From Victivallales bacterium (lineage in GTDB: Bacteria; Verrucomicrobiota; Lentisphaeria; Oligosphaerales; Oligosphaeraceae): a DNA stretch of 8,539 bases. Both the position numbers and the translations under genes were made by a program. A model generated the notes under the pieces. It saw nothing but the letters and a program-made list of their open reading frames with translations. It made no database searches and had not been told where the DNA came from. Positions 1-6,612 of the stretch are shown piece after piece (within the stretch, counting starts at the first letter, position 1; every line of letters begins with the position of its first letter). The stretch covers positions 1-8,539 of the forward strand of contig JAFRLP010000354.1 of NCBI GenBank assembly GCA_017431185.1. The letters run 5' to 3'.

Positions 1-53
1 GACGCCGCCGCTACCTAAAACGCCGTCGGCACATCCTGGGCCACGTCGGATTT
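1..53. other. Non-coding end of the window downstream of batE
   Basis: After the batE stop at 54 only 53 bases remain. On the minus strand the possible starts here close within a few codons (for example ATG TGC CGA with a TAG seven codons on). I see no convincing stem-loop with a T run, so whether the operon ends here cannot be decided. Confidence 0.5.
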
Positions 54-863
54 TCAATATTTGACCAGTCCGGCGGAGGCGGCGGGAATCCACGCCTGCT
101 GTCCGTCCGCAAGGCGGATATTCAGCCAGGGGCCGCGTGACTCGTCCAGGGTGAATTCAGTGCCGGCGTGAAGCGGGTCCTCGAAGGCGCGGTCGTAGGA
201 GTCGCTGTCCCCTTTGCGGGCGACGACCTCGGAAGCCAGGATGACCCCTGGCCGATGCCGGGAGAGACTCCACTCCGAGACCGCCAGGGAGGCTCCGAAC
301 AGCACGGCGAGAGAGACTGCCACGCCCATGCCCCAGCAGAGCCAGTTCCTCCGCCAAAAGACACGCAGCATCCCCAGCAGGAAGAATGCGCAGGCGAAGC
401 CGAGGAACAGCCCCTCCCGCAGCCGCAGGGAGAAATCGTAGTGCCAGAAGAAGAGCGTCTTGAGGACACGGGTGCTCTCCTGCGTCTGCACGTTGTCCTG
501 ACGGGCGCGGCGGGCGAACTCCAGATTGGCGCGGAGATTGCGGTCGTTGGGCATGTAAAGTTGGGCGCGGCGGTAGAAGAGAATGGCACGGCCAACGTCA
601 CCGAGCCTGAAATAGACATTGCCCAGGTTATAGAACAGGGGACCGCTGGAGATTCCGCCTTCGTCCGTGACACGTTCCAGCCTGGCGGCGGCCTTGCGCC
701 ACTGTTCGGCGGCTGCGGCGTGGTCTTTGGCGGCAAGGTCGTTGCCCTGGGTGAACTGGCTGGTCGCCTCGTGGCAGAGCGCGACCGCCTCATCCCTGCT
801 GAGGTCAGCCAGCAGGGTTAGCGGAAGCAGGGCGCAAAGGAACAGTATTCGGGAAATCTTCAT
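54..863 (-). CDS. batE: BatE, TPR and SH3-like membrane protein
   Basis: This 269-residue protein has the BatE domain order. A signal peptide covers about residues 1-19 (LLPLTLLAD). A TPR region covers about 24-120 and includes a clear repeat, PLFYNLGNVYFRLGDVGRAI at 75-94. Two membrane helices lie at about 150-168 and 175-196. A C-terminal SH3-like domain covers about 205-269 (GVILASEVVARKGD and PWLNIRLADGQQAWIP). The basic loop FWRRNW between the helices should be cytosolic, placing both the TPR and the SH3-like parts in the periplasm. It is a proposed scaffold in the Bat complex. ATG 863 is chosen because it begins the signal peptide and lies seven bases after the batD stop. The frame stays open to 1040, but that extension runs inside batD and is not signal-like. 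No strong Shine-Dalgarno site precedes ATG 863, so translational coupling with batD is plausible. It is the last bat gene visible. Confidence 0.93.
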   Translation of the reverse strand: MKISRILFLCALLPLTLLADLSRDEAVALCHEATSQFTQGNDLAAKDHAAAAEQWRKAAARLERVTDEGGISSGPLFYNLGNVYFRLGDVGRAILFYRRAQLYMPNDRNLRANLEFARRARQDNVQTQESTRVLKTLFFWHYDFSLRLREGLFLGFACAFFLLGMLRVFWRRNWLCWGMGVAVSLAVLFGASLAVSEWSLSRHRPGVILASEVVARKGDSDSYDRAFEDPLHAGTEFTLDESRGPWLNIRLADGQQAWIPAASAGLVKY

Positions 864-870
864 GGGAAAA

Positions 871-2679
871 TCACTTGGCGATGGAAGATAGAGCCGTGCG
901 GATATGCTCGCGCAGAGTTCTGGTGTCAACATTCCCGCCCGCAAAGCGGATGGCGTCGCACTCCTGGAAGACAGACTGAATCTGCTGGAGGTTCTCTGGA
1001 GAGATGCGTCTGCGTCGCAGTGGTTTCTCCACATCCGCAAAGGTGACGGCGCCAGGAGACAGCCGCAATTGGGCGCGCAGATAATCCTGGAAGACGGTGG
1101 AGAGCTGCTCGGCGGTCAGTTCGCGGCTGGATGTGAGCAGCTGCCAGGAGTCGTGTGCGGCCTGTCTGGCAGCCAACGCAACGGGGTCGGCGTTGTGACG
1201 GCGGACAAGCCAGGCAGTGAGGGCGGTGAGGACGTAGAGCAGTGCGCAGGTCGCCAGCAGCCACGGTTTCCAGGAATGCCTGTTCCAGGAACCGAAACCA
1301 GCGCGTTCGTCGACCAGCATCCGCTCCCAGGCGTAGTTATGGGCAATGCCCGAGTCATAGGCCTTGACTTCGGCGCCTGCGGTCTCGCCGGCAAGAGGCG
1401 CGAAGCCCTGGGCGTCTGCGGCCGTCACCGTCTTGACCTCGTGGACGGTGATGGGGATGGGGGCCGAGGTGACATCGCGGTACTCGCCCGCCTGGGCGTC
1501 AAAGCAGGACAATCGCAAGGCGGGTATCTCCTTGAGGTCGGCCTTCTGGGCGCGCAGGGTACACTGGAAGACCTTGGCGTTGCCTTTGACCACGCCGCTG
1601 TCCTGGTCGGAGATGCGGAAAGCCCCCGACAGGGACGGCTGGGCGGAAATCTCCGGAAGATGCGCCCCGTCGGGATAAGCCAGCCCCTCCAGGCTGATGG
1701 TGAGGATGATGGGGTCGCCGACATTGACCTCCGTCGGTTTGGCCTGGACACGGAGCGAGCATCTGCCGATGATGCCGCTGAAGTCGGCAGGCCGTCCCTG
1801 CTTCGGCAATGGCCGCACCTCCAGTTTGGCGCTGTTGCCTGCGATGGTGACCCGTCGGGTAGGCGTGGTCTGGAAGAAATCGTCGAAGAAACTGTCACGT
1901 TGCGGGCGACGGCGGGCTCGCCGTGTGTCGTTGATGTTGCAGGAGACCGTGCCGGCCGCCAAATCGTAGTTTCCCGCCTTGGCGGGGATGACGGGTCGCC
2001 GGAAGGTGACACAGGTGGTGCGGATCCCATCCCTGCTGACGATGGAGCGCGTGCCGATGAGTTCCTGGCCGTCGCCGTAGGGAATCCCCAGGTAACTGTT
2101 GCGGAGTTGCTGGTCGATTTTGGGTTCGTAGGGCGGATAGGTGAAATCGGGGTGCGACAGCAGCGGCAGACTGAACAGGTAGCCGCGCGCCTCCTGCGAG
2201 ACATACCACCGCCAGGTGGCCATGACAGGCTGCCCCACATAGCAGACCCGCTCCGAGAGTTCCAGTTCCAGTTCGATTCCCGTGACCTTCTCCGCCTCAT
2301 GGACACGGATGGGGATGGGCTTGGTGTGCCAGGTCTTGCCGTCCGCCTTCACAGCGACAGCGGGGATGGAGAGCATTCCCGTGCGTTTGGGCGTGAGTTG
2401 GAAATTGTAGAGCACGTCATCAATGACGGTCTTCTTCATCTGTCCGTTGATGATGCTGACGGAGGTGCTGGAATTGCGCCCAGGCTGAAGGGTCTGCACC
2501 TGAAAATCGGGTGTCTCCGGCAAGACTGGCGGGGCGGACGACTGGGCGTCCGACACCCGTATCTGAAACAGGAAGGGTTCGCCGACGGAGACCTCCTGGC
2601 TCTCCACGCCGACATTCACCTTGGGGGCGGCAAGGATGGTCAGGGAGGCCAAAAGCAGCAATATGGTCAATCTTCGCAT
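871..2679 (-). CDS. batD: BatD, oxygen tolerance family membrane protein
   Basis: This 602-residue protein fits BatD in length and order. A signal peptide covers about residues 1-18 (LTILAAP). A long periplasmic region of beta-sandwich type runs to about 465. The repeated pattern of VGEPFLFQIRV (32-42) and VGDPIILTISLEG (320-332) suggests several tandem Ig-like units. A membrane helix lies at about 471-492, followed by RRHN and a cytosolic helical domain (about 500-600) with ECDAIRFA at 573-580. The FFDDFF cluster at 264-269 is of the kind seen in many BatD proteins; here it follows an Arg-rich stretch (253-261). BatD is thought to be a structural member of the Bat complex, with no enzymatic activity known. 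The periplasmic part has six cysteines (146, 223, 247, 307, 373, 392). ATG 2679 is 16 bases after the preceding stop and starts directly at the signal peptide, but it has no clear Shine-Dalgarno site. No frameshift is seen. Confidence 0.94.
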   Translation of the reverse strand: MRRLTILLLLASLTILAAPKVNVGVESQEVSVGEPFLFQIRVSDAQSSAPPVLPETPDFQVQTLQPGRNSSTSVSIINGQMKKTVIDDVLYNFQLTPKRTGMLSIPAVAVKADGKTWHTKPIPIRVHEAEKVTGIELELELSERVCYVGQPVMATWRWYVSQEARGYLFSLPLLSHPDFTYPPYEPKIDQQLRNSYLGIPYGDGQELIGTRSIVSRDGIRTTCVTFRRPVIPAKAGNYDLAAGTVSCNINDTRRARRRPQRDSFFDDFFQTTPTRRVTIAGNSAKLEVRPLPKQGRPADFSGIIGRCSLRVQAKPTEVNVGDPIILTISLEGLAYPDGAHLPEISAQPSLSGAFRISDQDSGVVKGNAKVFQCTLRAQKADLKEIPALRLSCFDAQAGEYRDVTSAPIPITVHEVKTVTAADAQGFAPLAGETAGAEVKAYDSGIAHNYAWERMLVDERAGFGSWNRHSWKPWLLATCALLYVLTALTAWLVRRHNADPVALAARQAAHDSWQLLTSSRELTAEQLSTVFQDYLRAQLRLSPGAVTFADVEKPLRRRRISPENLQQIQSVFQECDAIRFAGGNVDTRTLREHIRTALSSIAK

Positions 2680-2695
2680 GGTGATGGATGGAAAC

Positions 2696-4759
2696 TCAAT
2701 AGTCTCTGGGCACTATGATGTAGCCGCCCTGGCGCGCCTTCTGGGATTCGCGTTCCTTGCGGTCCTGGCGCTCCTGACCGAGAATGTCCTTGGCATCCTC
2801 GTTCTGGGGCTGTTCCTTGTCATTCCGGGGATTATCGGAAGGCGCAGGCTGCTCCTGCTGCTCCTGATTCTGTTGCTCCTGGTCAGGCAGTTCCTTCTTC
2901 TCCTGGCCACCGTCCTTCTTTTCCTGGTCTTTCTTTTCCTCCTGGCCAGACTGCTCTTGTTGTTGCTGTTCCTGCTCCTGCTGTTGCTTTTGGAGAGCCT
3001 CGCGCATTTTGCCGGCGGCCTCGCGCTGCTCCTTCTCCGCGTCCTGCGGACGATTCTCCTGCAAGGCCCTCTCCGCAGCCTGCTGGTGCTGCTTCGCCTC
3101 GTCAAGCGGCTGGTTCTGCTGGTCTTTGGTGAGCTCCTCCGTTTTCTGGGAGAGCTGCCTCTGCTGCTCCTGCTGCTGAGGCGTGGCCCCGTTCTTCCGG
3201 GTATCATCCGCCGCCTTCTCCTGCTGGTCGGCCAGCTCCTGAAGTTTCCTGGCCATCTCCTGCTGTTTTTGCCGCTCCTTGGCCTGCATGTACTTGACTC
3301 CCAGAATGCGCTTGAGCTCCAGACGGGCGGCCGCGCGGTTGGCGGTCGCCACCGTGTCCTTCGGAGCTATTTCCAGGGCTTTGCCGTAGGCGTGGATGGC
3401 GTGGAGAACCAGTTCCTCCTTTTGCTTGAGTTGCTCGTCCGGAAGGGCTTTCGCCTGACGGAAACAGGCATCCCCCGTGGCGGTCCTCGCCAGCGACTCG
3501 AAGCCCAGGTCAGGATGTTTGAGGAACGCGCAGCGGTCTCCCGCCTTGCCGAAGAACTCACGCGCCTGTTCAAAGTCGCCTTTGCGGAAGGCCGCCACCC
3601 CTCGGTTGAACAGCAGATAGCCGTTGTCAGGATGGCTCTCCAGGGCCTTGGCGTAGGCGGACGACGCCGCATCGTATTTGCCCTCCCGCAGCGCCTGGTT
3701 GCCTTGACGGAGCAGGTCATCGCCCATGAGCAGGCAACCACAGAGCAGAAGGGCCAGCGTTGCCTTGCGCTCCGAGAGAAGCGACTCCAAAAGCAGCAAG
3801 GCCAGTGCCAGCGCCACAAAAATCTGGTATTTCTCCTCATAGCGGTCGATGGTCTCGGATTCGAGACTGCGGCGTTCCGCCGTGGCGATGAGCGAACGAT
3901 AGACCGCTCCCAAGTCAAAATTGCCCGTGGCGACTGGCAGGTAGCGCCCGCCTGGCGTGGCCGCCGCCATCGCCCGCAGGGTCGCCCCGTCCAGTTTGCT
4001 GCGGACAACCTCACCGCCGTCCTTGATGAAATCCTTGACGCCAGTCTCGTTGGCGACCAGAATGGGGGTGCCTTTCTCGTCTCCAAGCCCGACTGCCAGC
4101 AGGCGCACGCCAGCCTTGCCGAGCGCCTGCGCCGCCTCCTTGGGGAAGGAGTCCTGGTCTTCCCCGTCCGTGATGAGAATCACATCCTTGAACTGGCGTT
4201 CCTGGTCGTCAAAGACCTCGGCCATGACCTTGCGGAGGGCATCGCCTATGCGGGTACCGCCGCGCCCGACACTGCGCGGCTCCACATCCGCCAGCATCAT
4301 GTTGAAGAAGCTGTAATCCAGCGTCAGCGGGCATCGGACGAGCGCGGTTCCCGCGAAGATGACCAGTGCCACACGGTCTCCCTGCAGGGCCTCCAGGCAG
4401 TCCTGGATGGCGAGTTTGGCGCGTTCCAGACGGTTGGGCTGGAGGTCGTCGGCGAGCATGGAGCGGGACACGTCCAGCACGAACACCACATCACGTCCCT
4501 TGCGGGTGATGGTCTGCGGGATGGGGTTCCAGCAGGGCCTCGCCAGGGCCACGATGAGGAAGGCAAGGGCCAGGATGGTCAGGGCGGCCTTCCAGCGCCG
4601 CTTCGCCAGGCTGACCGTGGCGACAAGACGGGGCAGAAGCCCGCTGGAGGCAAAGCGCTCCAGCGCCCGCCTGCGTCGCCATCCTGCATAGCAGAACAGC
4701 AGCACAGCCAGCGGGAGCAGCCACAGCAGATTCAGGTTTTGCAGGGATTGCCAAATCAC
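2696..4759 (-). CDS. batB-batC: BatB-BatC fusion: vWA domain plus TPR domain with Q/E/K-rich tail
   Basis: This is one uninterrupted 687-residue reading frame. Residues 1-330 are BatB: helices at about 11-25 and 57-74 (LIVALARP), a vWA domain at about 88-305, and a helix at about 311-327. MIDAS residues are complete: D96, S98 and S100 (VLDVSRSM), T169 (RGGTRIGDA) and D198 (LITDGEDQD). A second hydrophobic stretch at 333-346 (ATLALLLCGCLLMG) resembles the export signal a free-standing BatC would carry. TPR-type repeats follow at about 347-410, and another unit lies near 449-482. Residues 493-672 are rich in Gln, Glu, Lys and Asp, and the end GGYIIVPRDY resembles the short conserved tail of BatC-type proteins. 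BatB and BatC are often separate genes. The charge pattern predicts that both the vWA and TPR parts are periplasmic. The GTG start at 4759 overlaps the batA stop as GTGA, with CGGAGG at 4770-4765 five bases upstream, which supports this start. Confidence 0.93.
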   Translation of the reverse strand: MIWQSLQNLNLLWLLPLAVLLFCYAGWRRRRALERFASSGLLPRLVATVSLAKRRWKAALTILALAFLIVALARPCWNPIPQTITRKGRDVVFVLDVSRSMLADDLQPNRLERAKLAIQDCLEALQGDRVALVIFAGTALVRCPLTLDYSFFNMMLADVEPRSVGRGGTRIGDALRKVMAEVFDDQERQFKDVILITDGEDQDSFPKEAAQALGKAGVRLLAVGLGDEKGTPILVANETGVKDFIKDGGEVVRSKLDGATLRAMAAATPGGRYLPVATGNFDLGAVYRSLIATAERRSLESETIDRYEEKYQIFVALALALLLLESLLSERKATLALLLCGCLLMGDDLLRQGNQALREGKYDAASSAYAKALESHPDNGYLLFNRGVAAFRKGDFEQAREFFGKAGDRCAFLKHPDLGFESLARTATGDACFRQAKALPDEQLKQKEELVLHAIHAYGKALEIAPKDTVATANRAAARLELKRILGVKYMQAKERQKQQEMARKLQELADQQEKAADDTRKNGATPQQQEQQRQLSQKTEELTKDQQNQPLDEAKQHQQAAERALQENRPQDAEKEQREAAGKMREALQKQQQEQEQQQQEQSGQEEKKDQEKKDGGQEKKELPDQEQQNQEQQEQPAPSDNPRNDKEQPQNEDAKDILGQERQDRKERESQKARQGGYIIVPRDY
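2744..3283 (-). repeat. Low-complexity coding tract (Q/E/K-rich tail of BatB-BatC)
   Basis: This stretch encodes residues 493-672 of the fusion protein and is built largely from CAG, CAA, GAG, GAA and AAG codons, with local runs such as QEQEQQQQEQ near 594-603. It is imperfect and lies wholly in frame. It probably forms an extended or coiled-coil, highly charged segment. On the opposite strand the same bases read as CTG/CTC runs and mimic a Leu-rich membrane protein, which should not be annotated. Slippage here could change length between strains. Confidence 0.8.
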
Positions 4760-5826
4760 GGCAGCCTCCGATATAGGGTACAGCGCAGCAGGATTTCGAG
4801 CAGGAGAAGCACGAATGCCGTCAGCGCGAAGGGAAGGTACATTTCACGATAGTCGGTAAAGCGGAGGGTCTCGACGGAACTGCGCTCCATCTGGTCGATT
4901 TCCGCATAGACCGACTCCAAAGTGCGGGCATCCTGGGCCTGCCTGAAGAAGCCGCCCGTGGTTTCCGCAATGTGACGGAGGTCGCGCGAATCCACCTCCT
5001 GCGTCATCACCCGCCTCCGCTGTTTGCCGAACGGAGTCTGGATGACCTGGTAGGCCTCCCCTCCCCCCACCAGCACGACGTAGATGCGGATGCCCCATTG
5101 CGCCGCCAGTTCGCCAGCCTGGCGCACAGTGCGCCTGCCGCAGTTGTTCTCGCCGTCCGTCAGCAGAATCATCACTTTGCTTCGGATGTCGTAGGTGTCC
5201 TTGCCTTTGCGGGTCTGGAGGGCGAGGGTCTCCTCGACGGTATGGAGTCGTGCGGCGGCGAGGGCGACGGCGTCCCCGATGGCGGTGCCGTCCTCCTCGC
5301 GCGTGGCCGCAGTCTGCACGGTGTCCAGGAACGGGCGGAGCACGCCATGCGCCAGGGTGAGCGGGCAGACGGTATCGGCGTGTCGGGCGAAGGCAATCAT
5401 GCCCACCAAATCGCTGCGCCTGCCCTGAAGCTGCTTGCCGTGCCCGAAGACGAACCGCCGGAACACCTCCTTGGCGGCCTCCAGGCGTTCACGCATCGTT
5501 CCCTCGAACTCCATCTCCAACTGCATGGAGCCGGAGCGGTCCAGCACCATCTCGATGGCCACGCCCTGGCTGGCCTCCTCCACGCGCTCCCGTCCCGTCT
5601 GGGGACGCGCCAGCGCCACCACCAGCAGGATGACCGAGATGGTGCGCAGGGCAGTCGGTGCCCATGCCGTGCGCTGCCGGAATGACCGCCCGACACGCTG
5701 TATGCCCGAAACGGAGGAGTAGGTCAAGGCAGCCGTCTGACGGACTCTGCGCCATCTCCGCCACGCCAAGACCGCCAACGGTATCAGCAGGAGAAGAAAT
5801 GCGTATGGAGATTCAAAACGGAACAT
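4756..5826 (-). CDS. batA: BatA, membrane-anchored von Willebrand factor A protein
   Basis: This 356-residue protein has the BatA plan. The N-terminus MFRFESPYAFLLLLIPLAVL contains the first helix (about 8-22). A basic cytosolic loop follows, then a second helix at about 60-75 ending in ALARPQ. A vWA domain spans about 88-315, and a last helix lies at about 330-348. MIDAS residues are complete: D96, S98 and S100 (VLDRSGSM), T181 (DGTAIGDA) and D224 (LLTDGENN). The positive charges between helices 1 and 2 put the vWA domain in the periplasm. Family knowledge: BatA and BatB form membrane complexes with other Bat proteins and are linked to stress tolerance; the metal site probably mediates protein contacts. 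ATG 5826 gives the canonical BatA N-terminus. It is 15 bases after the TPM stop and has no convincing Shine-Dalgarno site, unlike the three genes with overlapping starts. It overlaps the next gene as GTGA. Confidence 0.95.
   Translation of the reverse strand: MFRFESPYAFLLLLIPLAVLAWRRWRRVRQTAALTYSSVSGIQRVGRSFRQRTAWAPTALRTISVILLVVALARPQTGRERVEEASQGVAIEMVLDRSGSMQLEMEFEGTMRERLEAAKEVFRRFVFGHGKQLQGRRSDLVGMIAFARHADTVCPLTLAHGVLRPFLDTVQTAATREEDGTAIGDAVALAAARLHTVEETLALQTRKGKDTYDIRSKVMILLTDGENNCGRRTVRQAGELAAQWGIRIYVVLVGGGEAYQVIQTPFGKQRRRVMTQEVDSRDLRHIAETTGGFFRQAQDARTLESVYAEIDQMERSSVETLRFTDYREMYLPFALTAFVLLLLEILLRCTLYRRLP
4765..4770 (-). promoter_or_regulatory. Shine-Dalgarno site for the batB-batC fusion gene (GTG start)
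   Basis: On the minus strand this reads CGGAGG, five bases before the GTG at 4759. It lies within the final codons of batA (YRRLP). It supports the GTG start, which overlaps the batA stop as GTGA. Confidence 0.75.
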
Positions 5827-5841
5827 GGGAATGCTGTACTT

Positions 5842-6612
5842 TTATCGGGATGCGCCACCACCGCCGGAGCGGCCTCCGCCGAAGCCGCCAAAGCCGCCGG
5901 AACGCCCTCCCCTGAAGCCACCGCCGTGACCAGCGGGGATGAAACCGGTGAAGCGTCCCCCCAGGTAGAGGAGGAAGATGACGATGTAAAAGAGGATGGA
6001 GAGCCATTCGCGGGTGTCCGTCCGACTGACCTGGTATTGGTCGTCCGCCAGGGGGGCGAGTTCCTTGTTTGCGGACAAATCGACCTTGAATTCGTCCGCC
6101 ACGGTCCGGGCGATGGCATTGAACGTGTCCTGGATGCCCTTGGCGTACTGCTGTTTGGCGAATGCGGGAAGGGCAAGCGTGTCCAGGATGCGCCCGCATT
6201 TGCCGTCTGGCAGGCATCCTTCCAGACCGTAGCCCACCTCAATGCGAATGCGGCCAGAGGCGCCGGCGAGAACCCTCTCCTGATTGACGAGCAGCAGAAC
6301 TCCGCGGTCATGCTTCTGGTCGCCAATGCCCCAGGTGTTGAACAGTTCATTGGCGTATTCCTCCAGACTTTGGTCTCCCAGAGTCTTAACGGTGACCACA
6401 GTCACCTCGGCCTGGCAGGCGGACCGGATGGCCGCGGCCACCCTGCGCATCTGCCCCGCAGCCGTCTCGTCCAGCATCCCCGCATAGTCGAAGATGAAGG
6501 ACTGCTCCGCCGGCTTGGGCGGAATGGCGCCCCTGCACGGCAAAGCGCTGAACATCAGCAGGGCAAGCAGGCAGGATACCTTGACGCAGAGGGTGTGACA
6601 GAACCTGCTCAT
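5842..6612 (-). CDS. TPM domain protein with C-terminal membrane helix and Gly-rich tail
   Basis: This 256-residue protein has a signal peptide (about residues 1-29, SALPCRGA). A TPM domain (TLP18.3/Psb32/MOLO-1 family) covers about 36-178. The family hallmarks are visible: FDYAGMLDE at 41-49, EEYANELFNTWGIGDQKHDR at 84-103 followed by GVLLLVN, and RIEVGYGLEG at 123-132. A membrane helix lies at about 203-219. The final 28 residues are almost only Gly, Arg, Ser, Phe and Ala, a tail common in bacterial TPM proteins. Some TPM proteins have phosphatase activity (plant TLP18.3) and others act in membrane-complex assembly or repair; the function here is not known. The domain should lie in the periplasm, anchored at its C-terminus. 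It contains a local C133-x5-C139 pair. The ATG at 6612 overlaps the upstream stop as ATGA and has a strong purine-rich site at 6627-6619. It sits inside the bat operon, directly before batA, so a role with the Bat complex is likely (inference). Confidence 0.92.
   Translation of the reverse strand: MSRFCHTLCVKVSCLLALLMFSALPCRGAIPPKPAEQSFIFDYAGMLDETAAGQMRRVAAAIRSACQAEVTVVTVKTLGDQSLEEYANELFNTWGIGDQKHDRGVLLLVNQERVLAGASGRIRIEVGYGLEGCLPDGKCGRILDTLALPAFAKQQYAKGIQDTFNAIARTVADEFKVDLSANKELAPLADDQYQVSRTDTREWLSILFYIVIFLLYLGGRFTGFIPAGHGGGFRGGRSGGFGGFGGGRSGGGGASR

Noticed and set aside
1..53. Possible terminator or further gene after batE
   Set aside because: Candidate starts close within about ten codons, and no stable stem-loop followed by T residues can be drawn in the visible bases.
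864..1040. N-terminal extension of batE to an earlier start at 1040
   Set aside because: It would lie wholly inside batD in another frame, is Ser/Arg-rich, and would bury the clear signal peptide that begins at 863.
904..2718. Plus-strand open frame of 604 codons opposite batD
   Set aside because: It lies antisense to a clear BatD with signal peptide, beta units, helix and conserved end. The product has no recognisable domain and atypical Gly/Asp-rich composition.
3815..3817. Internal GTG (residue 315) that could begin a separate BatC
   Set aside because: The purine-rich GAGGAG upstream lies about 15 bases away, too far for a normal site, and the frame is continuous with BatB. A start here would also split the last BatB helix.
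2621..4852. Long plus-strand open frame of 743 codons opposite batB-batC, with a Leu-rich N-terminal part that looks like a membrane protein
   Set aside because: It is the antisense of a well-supported gene. The Leu runs are simply the complement of CAG/GAG codons in the Q/E-rich tail, no domain is recognisable, and GC-rich genes often leave such frames open.
5842..5932. GC-rich repeat-like stretch at the end of the TPM gene
   Set aside because: It is explained by Gly codons of the Gly-rich tail typical of TPM proteins and is not a separate DNA repeat.
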